From positions 358,001 to 422,000 of the forward strand of contig NZ_CP084622.1 in the NCBI RefSeq assembly GCF_020422885.1: a stretch of 64,000 nt of DNA, written 5' to 3'. The position numbers were made by a program, and so were the translations under genes. The notes under the pieces were generated by a model. The model did not search any database and was not told the origin of the DNA. It worked only from the letters and a program-made list of their open reading frames with translations. This document shows positions 11,472 through 20,731 of this stretch, piece by piece. Position 1 is the first letter of the stretch; each line of letters opens with the position of its first letter. This DNA is from Mesobacillus sp. S13 (lineage in GTDB: Bacteria > Bacillota > Bacilli > Bacillales > Cytobacillaceae).

Positions 11472-12362
11472 TTAATTTTGTCTGATTCTTTTCCTTCCAT
11501 CTATATACCAATCTAATAGATGGCCAAAATCGATGGCCACTTTACCCCTTTTGGCTATGTCAACACATATTAGGTTTGCTGGAATTCCAGCGGACACAAA
11601 GGCAGCATCGAATTCATATTGATTTATTTCTTCAAGTACTTTCGGAACTTCATAAATATTAGGTACCGCTACTGCGCCCACAATCGACTTATATCCCAAA
11701 TTTTTAAAATACTGCATGCCGTCTTCTGCACGGTTTCCGATAAGTAGAATGCGATATTTAGATAGCAGGTCATGATAGATTGTGAATCCGTCATTCATCA
11801 AATAATTTATGCGAGAATCGGTAATATTCATATTTTTCAAAGGCAGCTTCAGTGATTTGGCAAGCTTATTAAATAATCGCTGGTAAGTTGGATATCTGGC
11901 AGCTGGAATACCAATAAAGTCAGCTTCAAATAAATTTCTGGTAAGTTCGTTTCTTTTTTCAATATTGGGTACTGTGAATCCACCTAGTGCATATTTTAAT
12001 TTTCCACTTTTGTTGATTACATCAGAAGGAACCAAAACATCATGTGCTAGCGCCAAAAGTTCACCATCACCTAAACGAATGACACTTAAGCCATTTTTTT
12101 CTTTCATGGCGTGCCAAATTTGATTCTTTACTTCATGTGGAGTTTTAAGTTGGATAATGTCGTTTGAGAAACTCTTCAAGCCCTCATCAATAATGTCTTC
12201 AATATTATAAGGGAGATATTGATTATCCATTAATCTTCTTTGTATGAGATCCTCCCCGCCTCTATAGATAGCTTCTGAAGCCAATGAGGCTTTATCCCAT
12301 TGTCCAGGATATCCAAGATTAAAGATCTTTTCCCATTCTTCCTTAGAGATTGAGTAACTCAA
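11472..12362 (-). CDS. GT-D fold glycosyltransferase (DUF1792-like)
   Basis: The segment SVIRLGDGELLAL near residue 95 is the signature of the GT-D glycosyltransferase fold, first described for DUF1792 enzymes. Further conserved blocks are GIPAARYPTYQ near 150, LLIGNRAEDG near 205 and DFGHLLDWYIDGR near the C-terminus. About 90 N-terminal residues form a separate helical region. The start has the ribosome binding site AAGGAAGGAG immediately upstream. It heads a two-gene unit with the GT2 gene downstream and is divergent from the epimerase gene. Confidence 0.78.
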   Translation of the reverse strand: MSYSISKEEWEKIFNLGYPGQWDKASLASEAIYRGGEDLIQRRLMDNQYLPYNIEDIIDEGLKSFSNDIIQLKTPHEVKNQIWHAMKEKNGLSVIRLGDGELLALAHDVLVPSDVINKSGKLKYALGGFTVPNIEKRNELTRNLFEADFIGIPAARYPTYQRLFNKLAKSLKLPLKNMNITDSRINYLMNDGFTIYHDLLSKYRILLIGNRAEDGMQYFKNLGYKSIVGAVAVPNIYEVPKVLEEINQYEFDAAFVSAGIPANLICVDIAKRGKVAIDFGHLLDWYIDGRKRIRQN

Positions 12363-12443
12363 GATAAGTCTCCTTCCTTGTGATTTTTACAGTCCCAACA
12401 TTATATTTTCAGGCTAAATGAATGGTTCATAAATGAAGCCCGA

Positions 12444-12471
12444 ACAATGGCCTGAAAAACAACATAAGGTA
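12444..12471 (+). promoter_or_regulatory. Sigma-K-like promoter of the epimerase gene
   Basis: AC at 12444-12445, 17-base spacer, then CATAAGGTA at 12463-12471, an exact CATANNNTA. The gene starts 40 bp downstream. Confidence 0.62.
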
Positions 12472-12511
12472 TAGAGGAAACAATATACTTAAGCTTCGAA
12501 GGGAGAAGGTA

Positions 12512-13420
12512 ATGAAGTTATTGGTAATAGGAGGAGCAGGTTTTATCGGCTCGCATGTTGTGAATGCGCTGGTGGACAAAGGCTATGAAACAGTAGTAGT
12601 GGATAATCTTTCTTCTGGAAAAAAGGATTCCTTGAATCCAGGGGCTGCATTTTATTCTTTGAATATACTAGATGACGGTTTAGGGTCTATTTTTGAAAAG
12701 GAAAGACCAGATGCAGTCATCCATCTTGCAGCACAAATCAATGTCCAGAAATCAATTGAGAACTCTGCGCTGGACGCTGAGGTCAATATTTTGGGTACGC
12801 TGAAAATATTGGAGCTATGTAAAAAATACGGTTGTAAATTGATTTACTCCTCTTCGGCCGCAGTATATGGAAACCCCGTCTATTTGCCTGTGGACGAACG
12901 ACACCCTGTTAAACCTCTATCAAACTATGGCATTTCGAAATACACGCCAGAAATGTATATCTCCCTTTATTCCCAGCAATATGACTTAGATTATACGATC
13001 TTGCGGTATGCGAATGTCTATGGAGCCGGACAGGATGCAGCGGGAGAAGGTGGTGTCGTTTCGATTTTCATAAAAAAAATGCTCAATAATGAATCGCCTG
13101 TAATCTTTGGTAACGGAGAACAAACAAGGGACTTTATTTATGTAGAAGACGTCGCTGGTGCTAATATCGCTGCTTTGGAAAGGGATTGCCGCGGTGTATT
13201 CAATATAAGCAGTAATCACGAATTGACTATTAACTCGCTCGTGGAGGAAATCAATTCCTTATTGAATACAAAGCTGGCACCCATCCATAAAAAATTCCGG
13301 ACCGGCGATATTCTCCATAGCTGCCTGAATAACCAATTGGCTCAAAAAAAACTAGGGTGGAAGCCTAAGTTTTCTTTGAAAGAGGGATTGAAGAAGACGA
13401 TTGACAGCAGCAGGCAGTAA
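12512..13420 (+). CDS. NAD-dependent sugar-nucleotide epimerase/dehydratase (GalE-like)
   Basis: Extended short-chain dehydrogenase that interconverts or dehydrates nucleotide sugars, probably making the donor for the surrounding glycosyltransferases. The NAD-binding GGAGFIGSH lies at residues 7-15, the catalytic Ser/Thr in YSSSAAVYG near 113-120, and YGISK near 141-145 is the YxxxK motif. Length of 302 residues is typical. It is followed 27 bp later by a GT4 gene and probably co-transcribed with it. The exact sugar cannot be read from sequence. Confidence 0.85.
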   Translation: MKLLVIGGAGFIGSHVVNALVDKGYETVVVDNLSSGKKDSLNPGAAFYSLNILDDGLGSIFEKERPDAVIHLAAQINVQKSIENSALDAEVNILGTLKILELCKKYGCKLIYSSSAAVYGNPVYLPVDERHPVKPLSNYGISKYTPEMYISLYSQQYDLDYTILRYANVYGAGQDAAGEGGVVSIFIKKMLNNESPVIFGNGEQTRDFIYVEDVAGANIAALERDCRGVFNISSNHELTINSLVEEINSLLNTKLAPIHKKFRTGDILHSCLNNQLAQKKLGWKPKFSLKEGLKKTIDSSRQ

Positions 13421-13447
13421 TTCGTTATAGCTGAAAGGAAGTTGTTA

Positions 13448-14392
13448 ATGAAAAGATTTTTACTTGTCTATGATGTGGATTGGTGGGTTCTAGGCAAGCA
13501 TGCAATGGTCGTTCAAGCGCATAACCCTGAACTTGAAATAGCATCGATTCAATCAGTTTATAATCGAGTTGCAGCACAAGGCGCGAAAAAGATTAATGAC
13601 CAATATGAAGTCATTTCTTCCATGTGTCTAGGTCTGGCAGAATACTTGCTGAAGGTGGGAATACGGGTAGATAGTTCGTTAGCGGTATCCTACTTTTATT
13701 TTACAAAAAACCAGACCGAATATAAGGAATGGCTGGGTGACATCGAATTAAATCAGCCTTTCATTGATAAGTATTTAAAAAGGATCAACAAGATCGGGTG
13801 CATAAATCCAAAGCTTGCTTCTGTTTTGGGGAACATTGTACCCGATTGCAAGGTTAAATACTTAAAGCAGTTTGTCGATACCGAACTCTTTAAACCTGCA
13901 GTGAAAAAAGACAGCGAGAAGCTTGTAATTGGCTGGGTTGGTGATGCGAAAAAGAAAAGTAAAAACTATGAAACTCTTTACAAACCAGTAAAAGCTGCTT
14001 TTGAAGATAACTCAAAAGTTGTTTTTAAAGAAGCGACTCTGGACTCCTACGTTCCTGTGGAAAAGATGCCAGATTATTATCATTCGATTGATTTGCTGCT
14101 AATCACGGGAAACAACGAAGGGGGTCCTGCTCCTGCCTTGGAAGCTTATGCATGTGGAGTACCTGTCATTTCTACCAATATTGGCTATGTGAAGGAAGTG
14201 GCACCTCCTGTTGCGAAGCACCTAGTTCTGGACAGTGCTGATCCAGCTGCTTATGTTAAAGCCATAACGCATTTCCTGGACCAAAAAGACGAATTGTTAG
14301 AGTATGGAAAAGAAGGAAGTCGACATGTCCTGGAAAATTATTCGATTGAAAAAACGGTGCCTGAATGGAATCAGTTTTTGTTCGAAATGTAA
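13448..14392 (+). CDS. GT4-like glycosyltransferase
   Basis: Single-polypeptide GT-B type transferase. GWVGDAKKKSKNYETL near residue 160 starts the C-terminal Rossmann domain, and EGGPAPALEAYACGVPVI near 235 is the conserved donor-site motif of GT4 enzymes. The start at ATG 13448 is preferred over TTG 13442 because GAAAGGAAG ends right before it with good spacing. N-terminal half is divergent. It sits behind the epimerase and presumably uses its product. Confidence 0.8.
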   Translation: MKRFLLVYDVDWWVLGKHAMVVQAHNPELEIASIQSVYNRVAAQGAKKINDQYEVISSMCLGLAEYLLKVGIRVDSSLAVSYFYFTKNQTEYKEWLGDIELNQPFIDKYLKRINKIGCINPKLASVLGNIVPDCKVKYLKQFVDTELFKPAVKKDSEKLVIGWVGDAKKKSKNYETLYKPVKAAFEDNSKVVFKEATLDSYVPVEKMPDYYHSIDLLLITGNNEGGPAPALEAYACGVPVISTNIGYVKEVAPPVAKHLVLDSADPAAYVKAITHFLDQKDELLEYGKEGSRHVLENYSIEKTVPEWNQFLFEM

Positions 14393-14393
14393 A

Positions 14394-14430
14394 AAGAAGT
14401 AAGGGGTTGCCCTTACTTCTTTCCTTTTTT
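14394..14430. terminator. Bidirectional terminator at a convergent gene end
   Basis: AAGAAGTAAGGG (14394-14405) pairs with CCCTTACTTCTT (14410-14421), followed by a T-rich run. It overlaps the last codons of the minus-strand gene at 14413. Confidence 0.85.
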
Positions 14431-15510
14431 ACTTTTCAAAAAATCGTTGAAAAATTTCTCGTTGAACAAGACCTGCTTGTCATCCGGCCGGTATTTTTTG
14501 GCGTTCTGATTGTGTTCAACTGATTTTTCTACATTGCCTAATTCCCAATGGCACACACATAATTGTAGATGCGGATACCATGTTAAATATGCCTGGTTCT
14601 GGAAGCCGGCTGTATCCTTACTCATCTGTGTGGCGGTAGTATACCAAAAAACTGCTGTTTGATAATCTCTTTTGGCTTTGAAAAGATCGCCGATGCGGCA
14701 GCAAGGTTCAGGGCGGGGGGCATCGTAAGACAGTGACTTCAGCAAAGCTTCCATTTCTTCGTCCTTTTCTCCTCTGTGGCCATGACAATCAGCCAGATTC
14801 AAACAGGCTCTTATATTGTCCTCCACCCAGCCTTTTTTGCCTCCAAGGAACTCGTTATAATAAATGATCGCTTTATCATACTTCCTGTGATCACGAAGTT
14901 CATTGGCATAATAGTATAGATCCCTCGGGGAAAATTCCTCGCCTCTTTTAATCCGGTTTTCATATATTCTTAGATTCCTGTCAGATGACTGGCCGGTCGA
15001 TTGTTTTTCATCCTTCTTATGCTCGACGGATATATCAGAGGATAAAATATTGCCGCTAACATCAAGATATTCATGTACGGGTCCGATCCATTTGAAGTTC
15101 TTGCTCCTCTTCACCAGGCGGTTTCTTCGGTAATGGAAGGTCGGGTTCCCAAATTCATCCCTGAGGATGACGTAGATCATGGAGACAGCATCAAAATCCG
15201 GATTCAGGGAGGTTTTCAGCTTTTTGAACTTTTGCTGGTCAGCTGGAAGCAGAATATCGTCAGCATCCAGCCAAAGGATATACTCCATCGTGGCATTGCT
15301 GAAGGCGAAATTCCGAGCTGCGGAGAAGTCGTCAATCCACTCGAAATCAAGTACTTTGTCAGTGAACTGCCTGGCTATTTCCTTCGTCCGATCAGTCGAC
15401 CCCGTATCGACGATTACGATTTCATCACAGATTTCCTGTACACTAGTGAGGCAGTTCCCCAACACTTCTTCTTCATTTTTAACAATCATGCAGAGACTGA
15501 TGGTAGCCAT
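14413..15510 (-). CDS. GT2 family glycosyltransferase with TPR repeats
   Basis: The N-terminus MATISLCMIVKNEEEVL, VDTGSTDRT and the LDADD metal-binding motif near residue 80 mark a GT2 enzyme of the TPR-containing type found in peptide and protein glycosylation (SunS-like relatives). From about residue 190 on there are several TPR-like helices (YNEFLGG, ALLKSLSYDAPRPEPCCRIGDLFKAKRDYQTAVFW in outline) and a basic C-terminus. It is the fifth glycosyltransferase in this cluster. A sigma-K-like element lies about 30 bp upstream. Confidence 0.84.
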   Translation of the reverse strand: MATISLCMIVKNEEEVLGNCLTSVQEICDEIVIVDTGSTDRTKEIARQFTDKVLDFEWIDDFSAARNFAFSNATMEYILWLDADDILLPADQQKFKKLKTSLNPDFDAVSMIYVILRDEFGNPTFHYRRNRLVKRSKNFKWIGPVHEYLDVSGNILSSDISVEHKKDEKQSTGQSSDRNLRIYENRIKRGEEFSPRDLYYYANELRDHRKYDKAIIYYNEFLGGKKGWVEDNIRACLNLADCHGHRGEKDEEMEALLKSLSYDAPRPEPCCRIGDLFKAKRDYQTAVFWYTTATQMSKDTAGFQNQAYLTWYPHLQLCVCHWELGNVEKSVEHNQNAKKYRPDDKQVLFNEKFFNDFLKSKKGKK

Positions 15511-15540
15511 TGTTGTCCCTCCTGTAAAAGAGTTTCTTCA

Positions 15541-15549
15541 CATTTTATG
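15541..15549 (-). promoter_or_regulatory. Possible sigma-K-like -10 element
   Basis: On the minus strand the sequence is CATAAAATG, an 8-of-9 match to CATANNNTA, with an AC 15 bases further upstream. It would drive the minus-strand glycosyltransferase starting at 15510. Confidence 0.4.
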
Positions 15550-15716
15550 TAAAGGGGTAAGTATGTGAAACCCGTTCGAGCGCGGATGTGGGATATAGGT
15601 CTCAGGCAACATATTATTTTAACAAGCTCTATAGGATGCTTAGTGAGTGTAAAGTTAAAATTGCCATCAACGATCAGTTTGATAAAAAGGGCTTAGGCAT
15701 GGTATAAGTGTATTGG

Positions 15717-15738
15717 AGCAGAAGCATTCTGCTTTTTA
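15717..15738 (+). terminator. Terminator-like hairpin upstream of dus
   Basis: AGCAGAA (15717-15723) pairs with TTCTGCT (15727-15733) around GCA and is followed by a T-run. No plus-strand gene precedes it, so it may be an attenuator in the dus leader or a leftover of lost DNA. Confidence 0.5.
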
Positions 15739-15788
15739 ATTTTGGGATGGAAAAGCTGTTATCCCATGATGAGAGGGATTGAACGAAT

Positions 15789-16772
15789 ATGAAAGAAAAT
15801 TTCTGGCGTGATTTACCACGGCCATTTTTTATACTGGCACCAATGGAAGAAGTGACGGATGTGGTTTTTCGTCATGTAGTGAGTGAAGCGGCAAGGCCTG
15901 ATGTGTTTTTTACCGAGTTTACAAATAGCGAGAGTTATTGCCATCCAGATGGAATCCAAAGTGTCCGGGGACGTTTGACTTTTACAGAGGATGAACAGCC
16001 GATTGTCGCGCATATTTGGGGGGACAAGCCTGAGAACTTTCGGAAAATGAGTATTGGTATGGCAGAAATGGGCTTTAAGGGCCTCGATATCAATATGGGC
16101 TGCCCTGTACCCAATGTCACACAGAATGGCAAAGGAAGCGGCCTGATCCGCCGTCCGGAAGTAGCAGCTGAATTAATCCAGGCAGCAAAAGCAGGAGGAT
16201 TGCCTGTAAGTGTAAAGACAAGGCTTGGTTTCTCAGAAGTAGACGAATGGAAGAGCTGGCTGAAACACATATTAGAACAAGATATTGCTAATCTTTCCAT
16301 TCATCTGCGCACAAGGGATGAAATGAGTAAAGTGCCTGCGCATTGGGAGCTGATCCCGGAGATTAAGAAGCTCCGTGACGAGGTGGCACCGGATACCCTT
16401 CTGACCATCAATGGGGATATCCCCGACCGCCAGACTGGCTTGAAATTGGTTGAGCAGTATGGTGTTGATGGGGTGATGATTGGGCGGGGCATTTTCCATA
16501 ATCCATTTGCCTTTGAGATGGAGAAGAAAGAGCATAGCAGTGAGGAATTGCTTGATCTCCTAAGCCTGCATATGGATTTGCATGACAAGTATTCGCATTT
16601 AGAACTGCGACCGTTCACGGCTCTGCATCGCTTTTTCAAAATCTATGTCAAAGGATTCCCTGGGGCGAGTGGATTGAGAAATCAACTAATGAATACTAAG
16701 TCAACAGGTGAAGTGCGTGAATTGCTGAAGCAATTTGCTGCCAATAACTCTGATGCTACTGGTGAACAGTAA
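15789..16772 (+). CDS. dus: tRNA-dihydrouridine synthase (YfjN/Dus2-like)
   Basis: Flavoenzyme that reduces specific uridines in tRNA to dihydrouridine. The FMN-binding TIM barrel starts with [16 protein letters not shown], the catalytic cysteine lies in [11 protein letters not shown] near residue 105, and VKTRLG near 143 and [14 protein letters not shown] near 215-240 are conserved FMN contacts. The C-terminal helical RNA-binding region follows. Its 327 residues and opening sequence resemble the second Bacillus Dus (YfjN) rather than the Dus beside folK-lysS. It appears to be a single-gene unit with terminators on both sides. Confidence 0.88.
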   Translation: MKENFWRDLPRPFFILAPMEEVTDVVFRHVVSEAARPDVFFTEFTNSESYCHPDGIQSVRGRLTFTEDEQPIVAHIWGDKPENFRKMSIGMAEMGFKGLDINMGCPVPNVTQNGKGSGLIRRPEVAAELIQAAKAGGLPVSVKTRLGFSEVDEWKSWLKHILEQDIANLSIHLRTRDEMSKVPAHWELIPEIKKLRDEVAPDTLLTINGDIPDRQTGLKLVEQYGVDGVMIGRGIFHNPFAFEMEKKEHSSEELLDLLSLHMDLHDKYSHLELRPFTALHRFFKIYVKGFPGASGLRNQLMNTKSTGEVRELLKQFAANNSDATGEQ

Positions 16773-16795
16773 TAGATATGGTGGAAGCTAAGAAG

Positions 16796-16829
16796 ATAGA
16801 GGCCTCGAATTTAGGGGTCTCTATTTTTT
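16796..16829 (+). terminator. Intrinsic terminator of dus
   Basis: ATAGAGGCCTC (16796-16806) pairs with GGGGTCTCTAT (ending 16823) with G-U pairs, then TTTTTT. Confidence 0.8.
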
Positions 16830-17054
16830 GTGAATGGATATCATGGTTGACTTCTTCCAACTATAAATTGGTAATCCAAAATGCCTGAGTCATTGAAGGG
16901 AATTAGAAGGACAAGGAGCCTACTTGAACTCGTAAATTTAGGATATTTTATCCAGTTTTTAAATTTATTCAAATAATTCTAATTATTCATGATATTTCGT
17001 TTTTGGAAATATATAATTAACCCATCCAATGGAAATTGATGGGAGGAATGGTTT

Positions 17055-18728
17055 TTGAAGAAGAAGTTTATTTTACCCGTAGTTTTGTCGTCGGCAATGT
17101 TGGTAGGCTCTATTCCTGTTAGCAGTGTGCTCGCTCAGCCAGCTGATTCAAGTATGGCTGGCAGTGGACAAGCTTTCAAGGAGTGGAATGAGAAGGCAAG
17201 TGTTCCTTTGTTCGTGAAGGAGCGATATTCAGAGAAATTCTCATCGAGCTCAGCCTCTAATGCGCTAAATTATCTGAAGAAAAACCAAGACAAAACGGGA
17301 ATTCCTCATCCTGATCAAAACCTCAAGGTAAAGAGCACTGAAAAAGATCAACTCGGTATGACTCACGTACGCTTTAATCAATCTGTAAATGGTGTGAATG
17401 TTGAAGGCGCCGAGGTTGTTGTTCATTTTAATAAGGATAATGAAATCGTGTCTGTCAACGGAAGAACCAATCAGACCATTACAGCAGATTCAGTCGACAT
17501 AAATGCGTCATTAAGCAGCGATGATGCTTTGAGCGCGGCAATGGCTTCTGTCAATGCACCTGAGGAACTGACATACGAACCAACTTCTGAGCTTGTTATC
17601 CTGCCTTTTGAGGGTAAAAATTACACAGCATATAAAGTGAATGTCAACTTCATGGGAGAGGAGCCTGGCAACTGGTTCGTTTTTGTGGATGCAAAAACGG
17701 GAGAGGTAATCGATCAGTACAATGGTTTGATGCATGCTGACGAACAAACGCAGAAAGGTGCAGGAAAAGGTGTACATGGCGAACACAGGGAGCTCCATAT
17801 CACGCAGGTGAAAGAGCCGAATTCTGGAACAAAATTTTCATTAGCCGATTATTCTCATGAGAACCTTGGAGGCATCGTAACCTATGATGCTAAAAATGAT
17901 TATAGCTCCAGTAATGATAGTGTTCATATAGGGAACTCGGCAGCTTTTATCAGCGATTATGATCGAGCGGCTGTCGATGCGCACTATAATTCCGAAAAAG
18001 TTTATGATTATTTCCTGAATGAGCATGGCCGTAATTCCCTTGATGGGAACGGGATGGCGATCATTTCAAAAGTTCACTTTGGGAATGGTTACAACAATGC
18101 TTCCTGGAATGGGCGCTGGATGACTTACGGTGATGGTGACGGAAAATTCATGATATCCCTATCAGCTGGCCTGGATGTTGCAGCTCACGAGATGACACAT
18201 GGTGTAATCTCTCATTCGGCAAATTTAGTTTATCGTAATCAATCAGGGGCACTGAACGAATCATTTGCCGATGTATTTGGTGCGCTGGTTGATGACAGTG
18301 ACTGGGAAATGGGCGAGGATATTATGGCACCGGAGGCTAGGGCTAACGGTTCAACCGTATTGCGCAGCTTGAGCAATCCAAATGGTGTTGTCGTCAGCAA
18401 TGAGCAAAGAAGGGCATACAGTACAAATGGCGGAGTCTATCCAGACCATATGGACGAGTTTTATCATATGCCAACTTCGGTAGACGGCGGGGGAGTCCAT
18501 GTTAACTCGTCGATTACAAACCATGCCGCATACTTGATTGCCCAAGACCTTGGAAGAGAAAAATTAGGGAAGATCTATTATCGCGCTTTAACGGTTTACT
18601 TAACTTCCAATTCCGATTTTAGCGATGCAAGACAGGCGATTGTCCAGTCTGCAATTGATCTTTATGGTGAAGGCAGCGAGGAAGAGGCAGCCGTACAATC
18701 AGGATTCGATGCGGTCGGAATCTATTAA
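17055..18728 (+). CDS. nprE: Secreted thermolysin-family neutral metalloprotease (bacillolysin)
   Basis: Zinc endopeptidase of family M4 secreted as a prepro-enzyme. The signal peptide covers about residues 1-28 (ending SSVLAQ), followed by FTP and PepSY propeptide domains to about residue 235, then the M4 catalytic domain. HEMTH near residue 378 supplies two zinc ligands and the catalytic Glu; the third ligand Glu is in NESFADVFG about 20 residues later. GGGVHVNSSITNHA carries the catalytic His of the C-terminal domain. The TTG start at 17055 is preceded by GGGAGGAATGG. Typical extracellular protease for peptide scavenging in late growth. Confidence 0.93.
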   Translation: MKKKFILPVVLSSAMLVGSIPVSSVLAQPADSSMAGSGQAFKEWNEKASVPLFVKERYSEKFSSSSASNALNYLKKNQDKTGIPHPDQNLKVKSTEKDQLGMTHVRFNQSVNGVNVEGAEVVVHFNKDNEIVSVNGRTNQTITADSVDINASLSSDDALSAAMASVNAPEELTYEPTSELVILPFEGKNYTAYKVNVNFMGEEPGNWFVFVDAKTGEVIDQYNGLMHADEQTQKGAGKGVHGEHRELHITQVKEPNSGTKFSLADYSHENLGGIVTYDAKNDYSSSNDSVHIGNSAAFISDYDRAAVDAHYNSEKVYDYFLNEHGRNSLDGNGMAIISKVHFGNGYNNASWNGRWMTYGDGDGKFMISLSAGLDVAAHEMTHGVISHSANLVYRNQSGALNESFADVFGALVDDSDWEMGEDIMAPEARANGSTVLRSLSNPNGVVVSNEQRRAYSTNGGVYPDHMDEFYHMPTSVDGGGVHVNSSITNHAAYLIAQDLGREKLGKIYYRALTVYLTSNSDFSDARQAIVQSAIDLYGEGSEEEAAVQSGFDAVGIY

Positions 18729-18748
18729 TCAATTTGAATGATAACTTG

Positions 18749-18783
18749 AAATCCCTCAGGCTGCGAGTTTGAGGGATTTTTCA
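18749..18783 (+). terminator. Intrinsic terminator of the protease gene
   Basis: AAATCCCTCA (18749-18758) pairs with TGAGGGATTT (18770-18779), followed by T residues. Confidence 0.87.
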
Positions 18784-18842
18784 TGAGTCTAAACAGCATC
18801 ACTTCGCATGTGGAGGCTGTTGCGAAAATAGTACTTGCATAA
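18783..18842 (+). pseudogene. Remnant of an rlmCD 3' end
   Basis: The frame ending at 18842 reads [16 protein letters not shown]: ...[12 protein letters not shown] stop, against ...[12 protein letters not shown] stop at the end of rlmCD. Over the last 30 bases 25 are identical by hand count. Downstream, as after rlmCD, comes a terminator of the same stem type. Upstream of the last ~14 codons no RlmCD similarity remains. This is what a displaced att-site copy of a target gene looks like. Confidence 0.75.
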
Positions 18843-18850
18843 TATTAGAG

Positions 18851-18881
18851 AGTCTTATTCGTTGTGGGATGAGGCTTTTTT
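18851..18881 (+). terminator. Terminator attached to the rlmCD remnant
   Basis: AGTCTTATTC (18851-18860) pairs with GGATGAGGCT (18867-18876), with G-U pairs, then TTTTT. It resembles the terminators at 1296 and 2324. Confidence 0.8.
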
Positions 18882-19154
18882 AGCAGCCAAAAGAAAGCTG
18901 GTTGAGATTTTGGTTCCCTTAAAAAGGGACCTTTATTGGGTAGAATTATCTATTAACAGGTAAATATAATATGGTGTATTATTATCTGAGTATTAAGATA
19001 GTTTAGACTTTTAGTATATTAGAATTTTTATATTGTAATATACCATTTTAACATCTATAATACACATAACAAGGACATTTGTGTTTTGTAGGAGGACAAC
19101 GGGACGTTCATTGTTTATCTTGCAAATGCAATGTAAAAAAAGAATTTACATTAA
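18882..19154. other. AT-rich upstream region of sstT
   Basis: No gene is supported. The part near 18960-19070 is very AT-rich and probably holds the promoter. A short inverted repeat (AATGTAAA with TTTACATT, about 19131-19152) sits right in front of the sstT ribosome binding site and might affect its access. Confidence 0.5.
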
Positions 19155-19166
19155 GGGGAGATGACG

Positions 19167-20405
19167 ATGCAAGAATTACTAGGGAAGTTGAAACAAGTAA
19201 GCCTGGTGAAACAGATTATTGCGGGTTTAGTAATTGGTGTGGTTCTCGCATTAACGGTTCCTGAGCTTGCAAAGCCGGTTGCGATTTTAGGGTCTCTGTT
19301 TGTAGGTGCCCTGAAAGCAGTTGCCCCTGTATTGGTATTATTTTTAGTTATGTCGGCGATTGTCCAGCATAAACGCGGGCATAAAACAAACATGAAAACG
19401 ATTATTTCTTTATATCTTTTAGGAACGTTTGCAGCTGGACTCATTGCCGTTATTGCTAGTTTTATGTTCCCGGTGAGCTTGAAGCTTACTGCTGGTGCGG
19501 AGGGCATGACGCCTCCTGGAAGTGTGGTAGAGGTTTTAAGAACCTTGCTGCTCAACATCGTGGACAATCCAGTTAACGCTATTATAAATGCAAATTATAT
19601 CGGTATTTTAGCATGGGCAGCCCTGATTGGTTTTGCTCTGAAGAGTGCAGCTGATTCAACAAAGACGGTGATTGGGAACTTAGCCGATGCTATGTCCAAG
19701 ATCGTTGCCTGGGTGATCAAATTCGCACCGCTGGGCATCATGGGGCTTGTATTTGAATCGATTACGACAAACGGAATCAGTTCTTTGCTTGGCTATGGAA
19801 AATTGCTTGCCGTCCTGATCGGCTGCATGCTTGTTGTGGCCCTTGTTGTCAATCCAATTATCGTGTTCACATTGATCAGGCAAAATCCATATCCGCTTGT
19901 TTTAAAATGTTTAAAAGAAAGTGGCATTACAGCCTTCTTTACTCGAAGTTCTGCATCAAATATCCCTGTGAATATCAAGATATGTGAAGAATTAGGCCTT
20001 GATAAAGACTCTTATTCTGTATCCATTCCATTAGGAGCGACCATCAATATGGCTGGAGCAGCTGTAACCATCTCAGTAATGACACTGGCTGCAGTCCATA
20101 CGCTGGGCATTCAAGTGGATCTGCCGACTGCTGTCATCCTAAGTGTTTTGGCTGCTATCAGTGCTGCTGGTGCTTCAGGCGTTGCCGGCGGTTCCCTGCT
20201 GCTGATCCCGCTCGCATCTAGCTTGTTCGGCATCCCGAATGATGTCGCTATGCAAGTGGTTGCTGTAGGATTCATCATTGGTGTTCTGCAAGACTCCTTT
20301 GAAACAGCCCTTAACTCATCCACAGACGTCCTCTTCACAGCTGCCGTAGAATTCAAGAAATGGCGTGAAGAAGGGAAAGTGGTTGAAATCAAGAAGGCGT
20401 CATAA
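19167..20405 (+). CDS. sstT: Sodium/serine-threonine symporter SstT
   Basis: Secondary transporter of the dicarboxylate/amino acid:cation symporter (DAACS) family, taking up serine and threonine with Na+. About eight to nine hydrophobic segments plus re-entrant loops are visible, including the [11 protein letters not shown] segment near residue 260 and the [11 protein letters not shown] motif near residue 290 that lines the substrate and sodium sites. Length of 412 residues fits SstT. GGGGAG ends at 19160, so the ATG at 19167 has correct spacing while the ATG at 19161 abuts it. Confidence 0.9.
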   Translation: MQELLGKLKQVSLVKQIIAGLVIGVVLALTVPELAKPVAILGSLFVGALKAVAPVLVLFLVMSAIVQHKRGHKTNMKTIISLYLLGTFAAGLIAVIASFMFPVSLKLTAGAEGMTPPGSVVEVLRTLLLNIVDNPVNAIINANYIGILAWAALIGFALKSAADSTKTVIGNLADAMSKIVAWVIKFAPLGIMGLVFESITTNGISSLLGYGKLLAVLIGCMLVVALVVNPIIVFTLIRQNPYPLVLKCLKESGITAFFTRSSASNIPVNIKICEELGLDKDSYSVSIPLGATINMAGAAVTISVMTLAAVHTLGIQVDLPTAVILSVLAAISAAGASGVAGGSLLLIPLASSLFGIPNDVAMQVVAVGFIIGVLQDSFETALNSSTDVLFTAAVEFKKWREEGKVVEIKKAS

Positions 20406-20424
20406 TATGACCGAAATATAAATT

Positions 20425-20469
20425 CCAAAACTAGAGCAGGAACCTATCGGGTTCCTGCTTTAGTTTTGG
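20425..20469 (+). terminator. Intrinsic terminator of sstT
   Basis: A stem of about 20 bp: the segment 20425-20444 is complementary to 20449-20469 (core GCAGGAACC/GGTTCCTGC), loop TATC. Confidence 0.88.
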
Positions 20470-20650
20470 AATTTTCTTGTTCATGATCATAAGAAAATTT
20501 ATCTGATGAGTGACGCTTGTACTCATTATGACAGATACGTTTCTTTAATAAACAGCTTTTTGTAAAGCCATTTAAGAAACTACATAAAACTGGTGGGCTC
20601 TTTTTTCAGAAAAGCTAAAAAAGTACAGAAGATAATAAAAGATTACTATA

Positions 20651-20664
20651 TGTTAACGCTTTCA
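20651..20664 (+). promoter_or_regulatory. Catabolite responsive element (CcpA site)
   Basis: TGTTAACGCTTTCA matches the cre consensus TGWAARCGYTWNCW with one mismatch. It lies 68 bp before the sugar-binding protein gene, so the sugar transport operon is probably repressed by CcpA when better carbon sources are present. Confidence 0.7.
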
Positions 20665-20731
20665 AAGTGTATTGTCCGCTATATGATGGAATTGTAGCAA
20701 ATTAATTTCATCTTTAAAGGGGGAAATATTA

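Noticed and set aside
19111..19163. Short frame upstream of sstT as a leader peptide
   Set aside because: The nearest GGAGG is about 15 bases before its TTG start, too far, and no attenuator hairpin with T-run lies between it and sstT.
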